Source: Pedobacter steynii | GTDB taxonomy: Bacteria > Bacteroidota > Bacteroidia > Sphingobacteriales > Sphingobacteriaceae | Direction: 5' to 3' | Length of the DNA stretch: 64,000 bases | Assembly (NCBI RefSeq): GCF_900103665.1 | Contig: NZ_FNGY01000002.1 | Location: 310,001 to 374,000 of the forward strand | In this document: one piece after another, positions 44,857-52,840 of the stretch | Numbering within the stretch: the first letter of the stretch is position 1 | Layout of the letters: every line of letters starts with the position of its first letter | The notes under the pieces: generated by a model | Databases searched by the model: none | What the model was told of the DNA's origin: nothing | Seen by the model: the letters and a program-made list of their open reading frames with translations, nothing else | Made by a program: the position numbers and the translations under genes

Positions 44857-47406
44857 TTATTGAACCTGGATTCTGGTCGTTGCTGCCGTTAAGCCATTGC
44901 TCATGGCCTTAACTGTGACCGTACCTTTGGCACCATGTTTTGCTTTTACGATGACCAATACCATGCCGTTAAATGCAGGGCGGTCATGACTTTGAAACGA
45001 AACAAAACTAGTAGCATCTCCGTTATCTGTGGCTACAATTTCTCCGGCTCCTTCAACCGAAAAATGTATATCCGGATTGGAACGCGGTACCATTAATCCA
45101 TTTTTGTCGGTTACTTTCAGCGTAATAAAACAAAACTCATCTTCGTTTGCTTTAATCGTAGGACGATCGGGAGAAAGCGTAAGTTTTGCCATTTCAGCCG
45201 TTGTTTTTACCACATCTGTTGCCCATTGCTTTCCATTTTTATAGCAAACCACTTTGAGCTCACCCGGTGTGTATTTTACCTGGTCCCAAATCAGACGGAA
45301 ATCCTGACCGGCGATTTTGGTTTTACGACCCAGACTTTTTCCATTCAAAAACAATTCAGCTTCATCGCCAGAGGTATATACATGCACAGGGGTGATGGAA
45401 TCGATACGTTCTGCCCAGTTCCAGTGAGGGAAGATATGTGCAACCGGAAAATCCGGGCGCCAATGCGACTGGTAACTGTAAAAACGATCTTTCTTAAATC
45501 CTGCTATATCAATAATACCGAAATAGCTGCTTCTTGAAGGCGGACTTTTTTCAGCGATCAGTTTCAGTTGTTTTTCCAGCTCAGCCTGCTTGTTCGGATC
45601 TGTTCTGAAATTCAGTAAATTGGTCTCATCTGAGTTATAAGGCGTTGGCTCTCCCAGATAATCAAAACCAGTCCATACATATTCACCTAACAGATGCGGG
45701 TACTTTGCATTCGTTCTGAATTGTTCATCAGGCGAGCAACCCCAGCCTGGTTTTGCATAATCATAAGAAGAGATCTGCCAGTTCTTGTATTCCACTCCCC
45801 CAAAAAAATATTCGCCACGGGAAGTCACACAGGAAGAGGTTTCACTGCCAAGCGTAGGCTTGTTGGCATAGCGGGGATCAGCGTCCCATTTTGGTTGTTG
45901 ATTGAAGAAGTAATTCACACCCATGATGTCCAGTGCCACCGCTGCGCCTGAATTACGGCCCCCATCGGGATCGTTGTAGCCATTGGAGACCGGGCGTGTA
46001 GGATCTTCCCTATGCATAATGTCTACCAGGTGTTTGGTCAGTTTAACATCCTGTTGTTCCATTACTTCATTACCGATCGACCAGATAAAAACGGAAGGAT
46101 GATTGCGGTCACGGCGGATCAATGCAGTAAGGTCTTTATCATGCCATTCGTCAAACAGCTTGTTGTAGTCGTTTTTACGTTTTCCTTTTTTCCATGCATC
46201 AAAAGCTTCATCCCAAACCAGAAAACCCATTTTATCAGCCAGTTCCAGTAATTCTGGTGCAGGTGGGTTATGAGAAGTACGCAATGAATTACATCCCATT
46301 TCTTTCAGCATTTTTAACTGGCGTGTTAAAGCACTTAGGTTCATTGCTGCCCCCAGTGCGCCCAGATCATGATGGTTACAGGTGCCTTGAATCTCCAGAC
46401 GTTTACCATTTAATAAAAAACCATTCCTGGCTGTAAATTCTATGGTACGAATGCCAAAAGGAGTATGATAAGTATCTATAATTTTGCCACTCACAATGAC
46501 ATTTGTTTGTGCCACATACCTGTTGGGCGTTTCAATATTCCAGCGTTTTGGATTGCTGACATTCACTCTTGATTCCGCAACTGTATTTTGACCGGCTTTG
46601 AGGGCAACAAAAGCATCTTTCATTGCCGCCACTTTTCTGCCTGGCTTATTGTTGGCATCCAATTCAAATAAAGTCGTACGTACGATCGCATTCAGGTTCT
46701 TTTTCGATTGATTGCTTACCGTTACCGCAATATTTACCGCTGCTTTCTGATCGGTTATTTCGGGTGTGGTAATGGATGTTCCCCAATGGTCTACGTGCAC
46801 TGCATTTGTTTTTACCAACCATACATGGCGGTAAATACCGGCTCCGGGATACCAGCGTGAATCCCAGTTTTCTGTATCCAGGCGAACGGCAAGGACATTT
46901 TCTTTTCCCGCCAGGATATATGGCGTCAGGTCCATGCGGAAAGAAGTATAGCCATAAGGCCATGTGCCAACATATTTTCCGTTGAGCCAGATTTTCGCAT
47001 TGGCCATCGCGCCATCAAAGTCTACGAAAATTTGTTTGCCTGCATCTGTTAAGTGTACATTAAAGTGTTTTCGGTACCAGCCGATTCCTTTCCATGGTAA
47101 TTTGCCGGTAGAGCCGTCCAGTTCAATTCTGAATGGCCCTGTAATGGCCCAGTCGTGCGGAAGTTGGAGCTTTTGCCAGGCCGCGTCATGATATGCCGGG
47201 GCTTCCATTGCCTCGGGCTCCGCTTTTCTTGTTCCATCAGGCTGTAAGCCATACCGTGCAAATGACCATCCCTGGTCAAATGAAACGGTATTCAGTGAAC
47301 CCATTCTTAGAATGGGTTTACTTTGTGCCGCGACCTGGCTGAAACCTGTGATGCCAAGTATCAATACCAGAAATGTAATTCTGAAAAAAGAACTTCTGAG
47401 ATTCAT
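44857..47406 (-). CDS. GH2 family beta-galactosidase-type glycoside hydrolase with DUF4982-like and Ig-like C-terminal domains
   Basis: About 849 residues from ATG 47406, giving signal peptide MNLRSSFFRITFLVLILGITGFSQVAAQ. An in-frame ATG at 47466 would add 20 charged residues and is rejected. Domain order: sugar-binding jelly roll (FVDFDGAMANAKIWLNGKYVGTWPYGY), Ig-like, TIM barrel with FIWSIGNEVMEQQD (acid/base Glu447) and LLGEYVWTGFDYLGEPTPY (nucleophile Glu575), then a DUF4982-like domain (VHVYTSGDEAELFLNGKSLGRK) and a C-terminal Ig domain (LSPDRPTIKANEDEFCFITLKVTD). This layout is common in periplasmic Bacteroidota beta-galactosidases. It lies 68 bp downstream of the DUF5054 gene and is probably co-transcribed with it. 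Confidence 0.93.
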   Translation of the reverse strand: MNLRSSFFRITFLVLILGITGFSQVAAQSKPILRMGSLNTVSFDQGWSFARYGLQPDGTRKAEPEAMEAPAYHDAAWQKLQLPHDWAITGPFRIELDGSTGKLPWKGIGWYRKHFNVHLTDAGKQIFVDFDGAMANAKIWLNGKYVGTWPYGYTSFRMDLTPYILAGKENVLAVRLDTENWDSRWYPGAGIYRHVWLVKTNAVHVDHWGTSITTPEITDQKAAVNIAVTVSNQSKKNLNAIVRTTLFELDANNKPGRKVAAMKDAFVALKAGQNTVAESRVNVSNPKRWNIETPNRYVAQTNVIVSGKIIDTYHTPFGIRTIEFTARNGFLLNGKRLEIQGTCNHHDLGALGAAMNLSALTRQLKMLKEMGCNSLRTSHNPPAPELLELADKMGFLVWDEAFDAWKKGKRKNDYNKLFDEWHDKDLTALIRRDRNHPSVFIWSIGNEVMEQQDVKLTKHLVDIMHREDPTRPVSNGYNDPDGGRNSGAAVALDIMGVNYFFNQQPKWDADPRYANKPTLGSETSSCVTSRGEYFFGGVEYKNWQISSYDYAKPGWGCSPDEQFRTNAKYPHLLGEYVWTGFDYLGEPTPYNSDETNLLNFRTDPNKQAELEKQLKLIAEKSPPSRSSYFGIIDIAGFKKDRFYSYQSHWRPDFPVAHIFPHWNWAERIDSITPVHVYTSGDEAELFLNGKSLGRKTKIAGQDFRLIWDQVKYTPGELKVVCYKNGKQWATDVVKTTAEMAKLTLSPDRPTIKANEDEFCFITLKVTDKNGLMVPRSNPDIHFSVEGAGEIVATDNGDATSFVSFQSHDRPAFNGMVLVIVKAKHGAKGTVTVKAMSNGLTAATTRIQVQ

Positions 47407-47474
47407 GTGTGATCGTTTATGCTTTTTGGTTATAAATGATGTTTTTCTGTTTATGGGTGATGTCATCTTCCCGG

Positions 47475-50150
47475 TTATTCAAATATAAAACTTGCAGGTG
47501 CATATTTGTTTAATGAGAATGAAAACTGGTTGTTGCTGATCTTTAAAGAAGGTGTCGGTAGTCTTTCTCCCCGCAGGTTTACTGCAATGGCTTTTTTCGC
47601 TTTCAGTCCCCCTGGTAATGTTATTTTAAGCAGTCCTGAAATTCCGGCTTGTTCCCATACGCGCAGAATTGTTCCTTTACCATCAGGATTTTCGCCGAAA
47701 GCAGTCACCAATACACCAGATCTTGAAATCGACAGGCCATTTCTGCTTACCGGTAGCTTTCCGGCCGGGCCTTCTGCTGTTCCTGTCAGGAGAGGCAGGC
47801 GGGCCTCCCAGGATTTTTGAACCAGATTGGGAACTGTTTTTGTATGTCTGTCAATTGGCCAGATTCGAACACGTTCAGCCCATGAGCCTTCCTGCCATAA
47901 CTGAAAATTTGTATTCCACATGTTGTTGTAAATATTGACAAATACCGATGGGGTTTTCGGGATGTAGTCCATAGAATACTTCCATAATCCGGGTTCAGAA
48001 AGGCTGATTAAAGGGGCATCCAGAGGGGTGAGGGCAACTCCTGACTGGTCTGCCTGTGTAATGGCAACTCCGGTATTTACGGCCATCAGGTGCCTGTTGG
48101 TACCAGGAATAATGTCTCTTGCCGGATTAACCGGTCCACCTAGCCGGCCAACTGTAAAGCTGGGGTTTTGAACTGCAAAAGGAAAACAAAGCCATCCTCC
48201 TTCGGGTTGTTTGTCAGGAGTTTTAGATTCCACTGACCATTCGGTATCCATATAGGCGGCGTTCCGGGGAAAAGTGAAAACCAAAGTATATTTTTTTGCA
48301 AAACCCTTTGCATCAACAGCAGTCAAGGTAGCAATATCTGCAAGGTCCGAATGTGAGACTGAGATCTTCCATTCATTAGGTGTAAATGTCAGGTATGGCG
48401 CTTTTTCTGCATTGATCATTCCAGGTTTACCCAAATCATTTAAGCCCCAGCCCGTTTTTATGCGGCTGTACAGGTTAAACCATTTGTCAACTTCGTTTGT
48501 ACTGAACCGCTCGTGTAAAAACTGACCAACAACATATTTCGAAGACTTGTCCACTAATTCGCGACCGGTTGTTTTTTCTATTAATGAAGATATTCCACCT
48601 CGGGTCAAATCAAAAACGACATTAAAATAGGGGGTGCTGAATGTGGATTGCGCATCATTTGTAGCCGTTGATTCCTTTAAATCATCCTGAGAATAGGAAA
48701 CATAACCGGAGGCAGCAATTTCTTTTACCTGAAAGTATTTTCCTTTTTTCCATGGGTTTTCAACCATGCCTGATCTTTTCCATGGCAAAGGATTATAGAC
48801 CACCAGACGCTTTCCTGCGATGTTTACTGATCCTGCAAGTAAGTCAAGATGTGCTTTTAACTCCTTTGTTACGATCTCATTTGTATTGCGGATATACTGC
48901 TGGTGCTGATCATATGAGTTCAGCCATTTTCTTTTGCTTCCTTGTTTTGTGTTTGATGCATCGCTGTTTTTAAGTTTTGAATAATCACCATTTTCGGCGA
49001 TTGGTTCTGCTTCTGCTTCCGCCAGCCACTTTTTCCAGTCGTCACCATAGCTGTAACGGGGACCATACTCCGCGTTCATTCCCCAGGTATGTTCGCTATA
49101 CAGAAGACTCTGTTCGTAGGCTTTTGCCAGCTTTGCTGAAATAGAGGAAGCAGGTATTCCCCAGGTCTTCATTTGTGTGTGGAGGCCATCAAGTGCCGGT
49201 TCTAAAGGGCGGGCATTTCTTGCAATACGGGCTCCCTGTGGAGCTGAAAGTAAACCATGAATCCAGGTGTCCGGTGCATCTCCTTTTACCGTTGGCAAGT
49301 CCGGATGTTCAGCAATGATTGCTTTCGCAAAATCATCAAGGGTTCCTAAATGGATTTTTACTCCGGGAAGGTTCTTTTCCGCATCATCTAATAGTTTATT
49401 GATTTCCTTTTCAGATGGTGGCCCGTGATTGTCGCCAGTCATTTGCATGGCCAGATAATTTTTACACGGCCAGTTTTCTACAGGTTTGATGTCTGAACCA
49501 TATAAAGGGCTATACTGACAAAGTATTTTTGATCCGTCAGGGCCTTCCCACCAAAAAAGTGGTGGTACACGGGGATATTGGCTTGCAGGATTACAACCCA
49601 GTTGCAGGAATTTTATGCCTGCATTATTCAATAATGTGGGTAAAACCCAGGAATGAGAAGGTACGTCGGTCATTTTAGCACTTATAGGTAGCGGTAAGCC
49701 ATAGGTACGCGCAATCTTTGACGAATAACCCAGTCCCCGAACCAGCTCTTCATATTCCAGTGACTCCGTGTGTGTGGTAAAGGGGAGTCCATGTACAACA
49801 ATGAAGCCTTCCCTGATGGCCTTTTCTATTCTTGCTTTACGTTCAGGGTTTTGTAAAGGGCCTAGTATCTGGGCGTAAAGGGGCCATCCGGGAACAGTCC
49901 AGGCAAATTGTTTTGCTTTAGGCTGACTGGCATTTTTTTCAATTATGTTTAAAGCTTTGTCCATCATTTCGCCCCTGTAGCGGGCAAATACATTTTCCGG
50001 CAAATCGGTAAAGCCTAAATCAAAGTGGGTCTTAAAAACAACCCAAATATCCGTAACCTTACCGGCCTTGCTGCTATGTTGAGCATTGGCATTGCTCATG
50101 AACAATATTCCCAACCCAATGAGGAGAATTTTTAGTTTTTTGATGTGCAT
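47475..50150 (-). CDS. DUF5054 protein, GH38-related putative alpha-mannosidase-like enzyme
   Basis: The 891-residue secreted protein (signal MHIKKLKILLIGLGILFMSNANAQ) begins its mature part with KVTDIWVVFKTHFDLGFTD, the hallmark of DUF5054, a family related to the GH38 N-terminal deacetylase-like barrel. The H-x-D in THFDLGFTD matches the zinc ligands of GH38, and GLPFTTHTESLEYEELVRGL, MTDVPSHSW and WWEGPDGSKIL continue the barrel. The second half is a large beta-sandwich (STPYFNVVFDLTRGGISSLIEKTTGREL), as in GH38. A metal-dependent retaining glycosidase, perhaps alpha-mannosidase, is likely by fold, but I know of no firm biochemical assignment for the DUF5054 branch. It is first in a two-gene unit with the GH2. 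Confidence 0.82.
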   Translation of the reverse strand: MHIKKLKILLIGLGILFMSNANAQHSSKAGKVTDIWVVFKTHFDLGFTDLPENVFARYRGEMMDKALNIIEKNASQPKAKQFAWTVPGWPLYAQILGPLQNPERKARIEKAIREGFIVVHGLPFTTHTESLEYEELVRGLGYSSKIARTYGLPLPISAKMTDVPSHSWVLPTLLNNAGIKFLQLGCNPASQYPRVPPLFWWEGPDGSKILCQYSPLYGSDIKPVENWPCKNYLAMQMTGDNHGPPSEKEINKLLDDAEKNLPGVKIHLGTLDDFAKAIIAEHPDLPTVKGDAPDTWIHGLLSAPQGARIARNARPLEPALDGLHTQMKTWGIPASSISAKLAKAYEQSLLYSEHTWGMNAEYGPRYSYGDDWKKWLAEAEAEPIAENGDYSKLKNSDASNTKQGSKRKWLNSYDQHQQYIRNTNEIVTKELKAHLDLLAGSVNIAGKRLVVYNPLPWKRSGMVENPWKKGKYFQVKEIAASGYVSYSQDDLKESTATNDAQSTFSTPYFNVVFDLTRGGISSLIEKTTGRELVDKSSKYVVGQFLHERFSTNEVDKWFNLYSRIKTGWGLNDLGKPGMINAEKAPYLTFTPNEWKISVSHSDLADIATLTAVDAKGFAKKYTLVFTFPRNAAYMDTEWSVESKTPDKQPEGGWLCFPFAVQNPSFTVGRLGGPVNPARDIIPGTNRHLMAVNTGVAITQADQSGVALTPLDAPLISLSEPGLWKYSMDYIPKTPSVFVNIYNNMWNTNFQLWQEGSWAERVRIWPIDRHTKTVPNLVQKSWEARLPLLTGTAEGPAGKLPVSRNGLSISRSGVLVTAFGENPDGKGTILRVWEQAGISGLLKITLPGGLKAKKAIAVNLRGERLPTPSLKISNNQFSFSLNKYAPASFIFE

Positions 50151-50371
50151 TTTTTCTATATGTTTTTATTTGTATGTTACTACATATTCAGGATTTTACC
50201 CTATCCTGCAAGGAGCTGGTCTTTATCAATGCCGGAAAGCTGTTGTCTCAGACGTCAATCCTAAGATAAAAGAACTGTCGTTATGAAAAACCGAATTTGG
50301 AATCCATAAGTTGTGGTTTGTGCCTGGTTTTTAACGATTTTTGGTGGACAATGTCATGAAATTTGGTGAAT

Positions 50372-50411
50372 ATAAGTGATGCTTTATTGACAATAAGTGA
50401 TGCTTTTTTGA
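50372..50411. promoter_or_regulatory. 19-bp direct repeat, 21-bp period, candidate AraC-type operator
   Basis: ATAAGTGATGCTTTATTGA (50372-50390) and ATAAGTGATGCTTTTTTGA (50393-50411) differ at one base and start exactly 21 bp apart. The spacing matches that of paired half-sites bound by AraC-type regulators. It probably controls the DUF5054-GH2 unit. Confidence 0.6.
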
Positions 50412-50516
50412 TATTTGAGCGATGGCCTTTTATCGATACCAGACCTTGCTTTCCAGGTAGTTTTAATATATGCTTTGTATGTACATGTTTAGTTTGTAAA
50501 AAAAAATGAATAAAAA

Positions 50517-50563
50517 TTTGCGTAGTTAAATGACTACGTATATATTTGTAGTCAAATAGCTAC
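50517..50563 (+). promoter_or_regulatory. Bacteroidota promoter with twin ArsR operators
   Basis: A -33 TTTG (50517-50520) is followed after exactly 20 nt by a -7 TATATTTG (50541-50548). Two related dyads overlap it: GTAGTTAAATGACTAC (50522-50537) fills the -33/-7 spacer, and GTAGTCAAATAGCTAC (50548-50563) covers the expected transcription start. They match at 13 of 16 positions. This is the layout of an autorepressed ArsR gene, whose ATG is at 50567. Confidence 0.85.
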
Positions 50564-50566
50564 ATA

Positions 50567-50887
50567 ATGAATTTAAGACGAGACGTATTTCAAGCCATAG
50601 CCGACCCGACAAGAAGGGCAATCCTGTTATTGCTTGCTTCGCAATCTCTGACTGCGGGAGCAATAGCCTCAAACTTTGATACCGCAAGACCAACGGTTTC
50701 CAAGCACCTGCAAATACTCACCGAATGTGAATTGCTGAAACAAGAGCAAAGCGGGAGAGAGGTTTTTTACCACATAAACGCAAAAAAAATGATAGAAATA
50801 GCTGACTTTATCGAGCCATTCCGCGAAATGTGGGATGAGCGGTTTAATAAATTGGAAGCCATCATGAAAAACTATAAAAAAACTTAG
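50567..50887 (+). CDS. ArsR-family winged-helix transcriptional repressor
   Basis: The 106-residue cytosolic protein is a SmtB/ArsR-type winged helix: [31 protein letters not shown], recognition helix in [12 protein letters not shown], and a wing ending GREVFYHIN. No cysteine-pair metal site is seen, and the one Cys (TECELL) is isolated, so it belongs to the non-metal ArsR group usually paired with AHSA1/SRPBCC proteins, as here. It heads an operon with the AHSA1, DoxX-like and YdeI-like genes and likely represses it through the twin dyads directly upstream. The inducer is unknown. Confidence 0.94.
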   Translation: MNLRRDVFQAIADPTRRAILLLLASQSLTAGAIASNFDTARPTVSKHLQILTECELLKQEQSGREVFYHINAKKMIEIADFIEPFREMWDERFNKLEAIMKNYKKT

Positions 50888-50893
50888 AATTAT

Positions 50894-51358
50894 ATGGAAA
50901 AGAAAACAAAAATCAATGCCGAAGAGGGTAGGCAGGAATTGACGGTTATCAGGGAATTTGAATTGCCTGTGGACTTGCTTTTCAAAGCCTACGTTGAGTC
51001 AGACATTGTAGAGCAATGGATGGGGACTAAAGTGCTGAAACTTGAAAATAAAAGACACGGCGGTTACCAATTTGAAACCACAGATCCTAAAGGAAACAAA
51101 CATGGATTCAATGGAGTAATTCATGAATTTGTTCCGAACGAGAAAATCACCAGAACATTTGAGATGGAGAATTCTTCTTTTGCTGTCCAGCTGGAATTCC
51201 TGGAATTTGAATCAATTACTGAGGATACGAGCAAACTCAATATGCATATCATATACAGATCCGTTGAACTCAGAGATCAAATGATAAAAATGGGTTTTGC
51301 GCCCGGCATCAATATGGCACATAACAGATTGCAGGATATCGTTAACAAACTAAAATAA
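50894..51358 (+). CDS. AHSA1/SRPBCC-domain protein
   Basis: The 154-residue cytosolic protein has the START-like helix-grip fold of the Aha1 C-terminal domain family: LTVIREFELPVDLLFKAYVESDIVEQWMG, GGYQFETTDPKGNKHGFNGVIHEFVPNEKITRTFE, and a C-terminal helix (GFAPGINMAHNRLQDIVNKLK). Such proteins bind hydrophobic ligands in a central cavity and are typically encoded directly after a metal-free ArsR regulator, as here with a 6-bp gap. Ligand and function are unknown. Confidence 0.92.
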   Translation: MEKKTKINAEEGRQELTVIREFELPVDLLFKAYVESDIVEQWMGTKVLKLENKRHGGYQFETTDPKGNKHGFNGVIHEFVPNEKITRTFEMENSSFAVQLEFLEFESITEDTSKLNMHIIYRSVELRDQMIKMGFAPGINMAHNRLQDIVNKLK

Positions 51359-51391
51359 CCAACCAAAATAAACAACTAAAAATAACAGACT

Positions 51392-51799
51392 ATGACAAAG
51401 CGAAACAAAATTATTTATTGGATTTCTACCCTTTGGCTTGCATTGGGAATGCTATCAACCGGAGCTGTACAGCTATTAAAGGTAAAAACGGAAGTAGATG
51501 TGATTACACATTTGGGGTATCCGGTTTATCTCTTAACCATATTGGGTATTTGGAAATTTTTGGGAGTTATTGCCATACTTATCCCTAAATTTCCTTTAAT
51601 AAAGGAATGGGCGTATGCAGGTTTTTTCTTTGCTATGTCCGGAGCAATATGTTCACATATAGCATCTGGTAATCCGATAAATGAAATATTTCCTTCTTTA
51701 TTATTATTAATCCTCACTGTAGTATCCTGGTATTTCAGACCTGCAGAGCGGAGACTCATTTCAGTTAACCTTAATCAATCTGTTAATCTTAATCCATAA
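51392..51799 (+). CDS. DoxX-like four-helix membrane protein
   Basis: The 135-residue protein has four predicted membrane helices (IIYWISTLWLALGMLSTGAVQLL; VYLLTILGIWKFLGVIAILI; WAYAGFFFAMSGAICSHIA; IFPSLLLLILTVVSWYF) and fits the DoxX-like family often found with AHSA1 and YdeI-like genes in Bacteroidota. The Pro-Ser-Ile loop and conserved Gly-Ala-Ile-Cys-Ser-His segment lie in helix 3. The role may be in redox or small-molecule stress; it is not established. It is third in the ArsR operon. Confidence 0.85.
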   Translation: MTKRNKIIYWISTLWLALGMLSTGAVQLLKVKTEVDVITHLGYPVYLLTILGIWKFLGVIAILIPKFPLIKEWAYAGFFFAMSGAICSHIASGNPINEIFPSLLLLILTVVSWYFRPAERRLISVNLNQSVNLNP

Positions 51800-51804
51800 A
51801 TCAT

Positions 51805-52382
51805 ATGAACGCTAAAGCAGATTTTTATTTTAATGAAGATAAAAAGTGGAAGGAGGCAGTAGCGCAATTGAGATTGGTCGTTCTTGATTGTGGGCTCAGT
51901 GAGGAATTGAAGTGGGGTGTACCTTGTTACACCCTTCAGGGAAATAACATTGTTTTAATACATGATTTTAAAGAATACTGTGCGCTTTTGTTTTTCAAAG
52001 GAGCCTTGTTAAATGATCCTGATGGCATTTTGGTCCATCAAACAGAAATACACAGGCAACCCGGCAAATTCGGTTCAGCAATGTGCTGGAAATAGTGGAA
52101 ATGAAAGCGGCTTTGAAAGCCTATATTCATCAAGCTATTGAAGTCGAAAAAGCCGGTTTAAAAGTGAATTTTAAAAAGACTGCCGATTTTCATATGCCTG
52201 AAGAATTTCAGCATAAATTAGATCAGATTCCTGCTTTGAAAGCCGCTTTTGAAGCATTGACACCCGGACGACAAAGAGGATATCTGCTGTATTTCTCTGC
52301 CGCCAAACAATCCAAGACCCGGGAATCCAGGATTGAAAAGTATCTGCCGCAGATACTTAATGGAAAGGGCTTAGATGATTAA
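51805..52382 (+). pseudogene. YdeI/DUF1801-type protein gene interrupted by a single-base frameshift
   Basis: The family normally encodes one chain of about 190 residues with an N-terminal DUF1801 domain and a C-terminal OmdA-like domain ending in a Gly-Arg-Gln-Arg-rich motif. Here 51805-52095 encodes the first part (MNAKADFYFNEDKKWKEAV...GILVHQTE) and then leaves frame. The rest (QATRQIRFSNVLEIVEMKAALKAY...LTPGRQRGYLLYF) continues in another frame to 52382. Insertion of one A in the AAA at 52046-52048 restores a single chain of about 193 residues. It is the last gene of the ArsR operon, 5 bp after DoxX. It may be a true recent mutation, a homopolymer sequencing error, or two products. Confidence 0.88.
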
Positions 52383-52400
52383 TAATGGCATATATAATTC

Positions 52401-52604
52401 CTATTTGTTTTCCATTTCAGCGCGGAGCTTCTTAACATAGGCTACATCTAACTTTGCAATGCGAGCTATTTGTTCATAAGGCAAGTCAAGCTCCAGTATC
52501 AGGCTCTTTGCTACTTCATGATTCCTCCTTTCTTTAGTCTCTTTTTCAACTTTGCGACAAAAAAAATCGTCTTCTTCCTTAAAAAATGTACTTATTGACT
52601 GCAT
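52401..52604 (-). CDS. Free-standing duplicate of the Rpn nuclease C-terminal module (candidate antitoxin)
   Basis: The 67-residue protein (MQSISTFFKEEDDFFCRKVE ... DVAYVKKLRAEMENK) matches residues 211-277 of the adjacent Rpn gene (MQSISTFFKEEDDFFYQRGK ... DVNFVKNIRAELNNK). The first 41 bp from the ATG are identical between the copies, while the C-terminal half is diverged. The start lies 27 bp after the Rpn stop codon and in the same frame. It is all-helical, with a short helix-turn-helix-like tail (YEQIARIAKLDVAYVKKL). In E. coli, Rpn genes make a short C-terminal protein from an internal start that restrains the toxic full-length nuclease. This ORF looks like a second, independent copy of such a module. 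Function is inferred. Confidence 0.7.
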   Translation of the reverse strand: MQSISTFFKEEDDFFCRKVEKETKERRNHEVAKSLILELDLPYEQIARIAKLDVAYVKKLRAEMENK

Positions 52605-52840
52605 GGTGTCTTTGAATTTAATTAGGAGCTTTTATTTGTTGTTTAATTCGGCGCGAATGTTTTTAACGAAATTCACATCAACTTCTATAATATCTGCCGC
52701 TTGTTCATCTGTAAGGCCCAGTTTTATGATCAGGTTTTTTATTACAGCATGACTCATTTTTTCTTTAGTCTCTTTTTTACCTCTTTGATAAAAGAAATCG
52801 TCTTCTTCCTTAAAAAATGTACTTATTGACTGCATAGTGT
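52401..52840. repeat. 231-bp tandem duplication of the Rpn C-terminal coding segment
   Basis: Identical 41-bp blocks at 52564-52604 and 52795-52835 are offset by 231 bp (77 codons, keeping frame). Homology continues about 20 bp 5' of each ATG (KLEFENTM versus LIKFKDTM), and weakens strongly toward the 3' ends. Confidence 0.9.

Larger units (their letters stand above)
50151..50566. promoter_or_regulatory. Divergent region between DUF5054 and ArsR genes
   Basis: 416 bp without a gene. It holds a 19-bp direct repeat with 21-bp period (50372-50411), placed about 220 bp upstream of the DUF5054 start, and the ArsR promoter/operator at 50517-50563. Nothing else stands out in the first 200 bp next to the DUF5054 gene. 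Confidence 0.6.
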
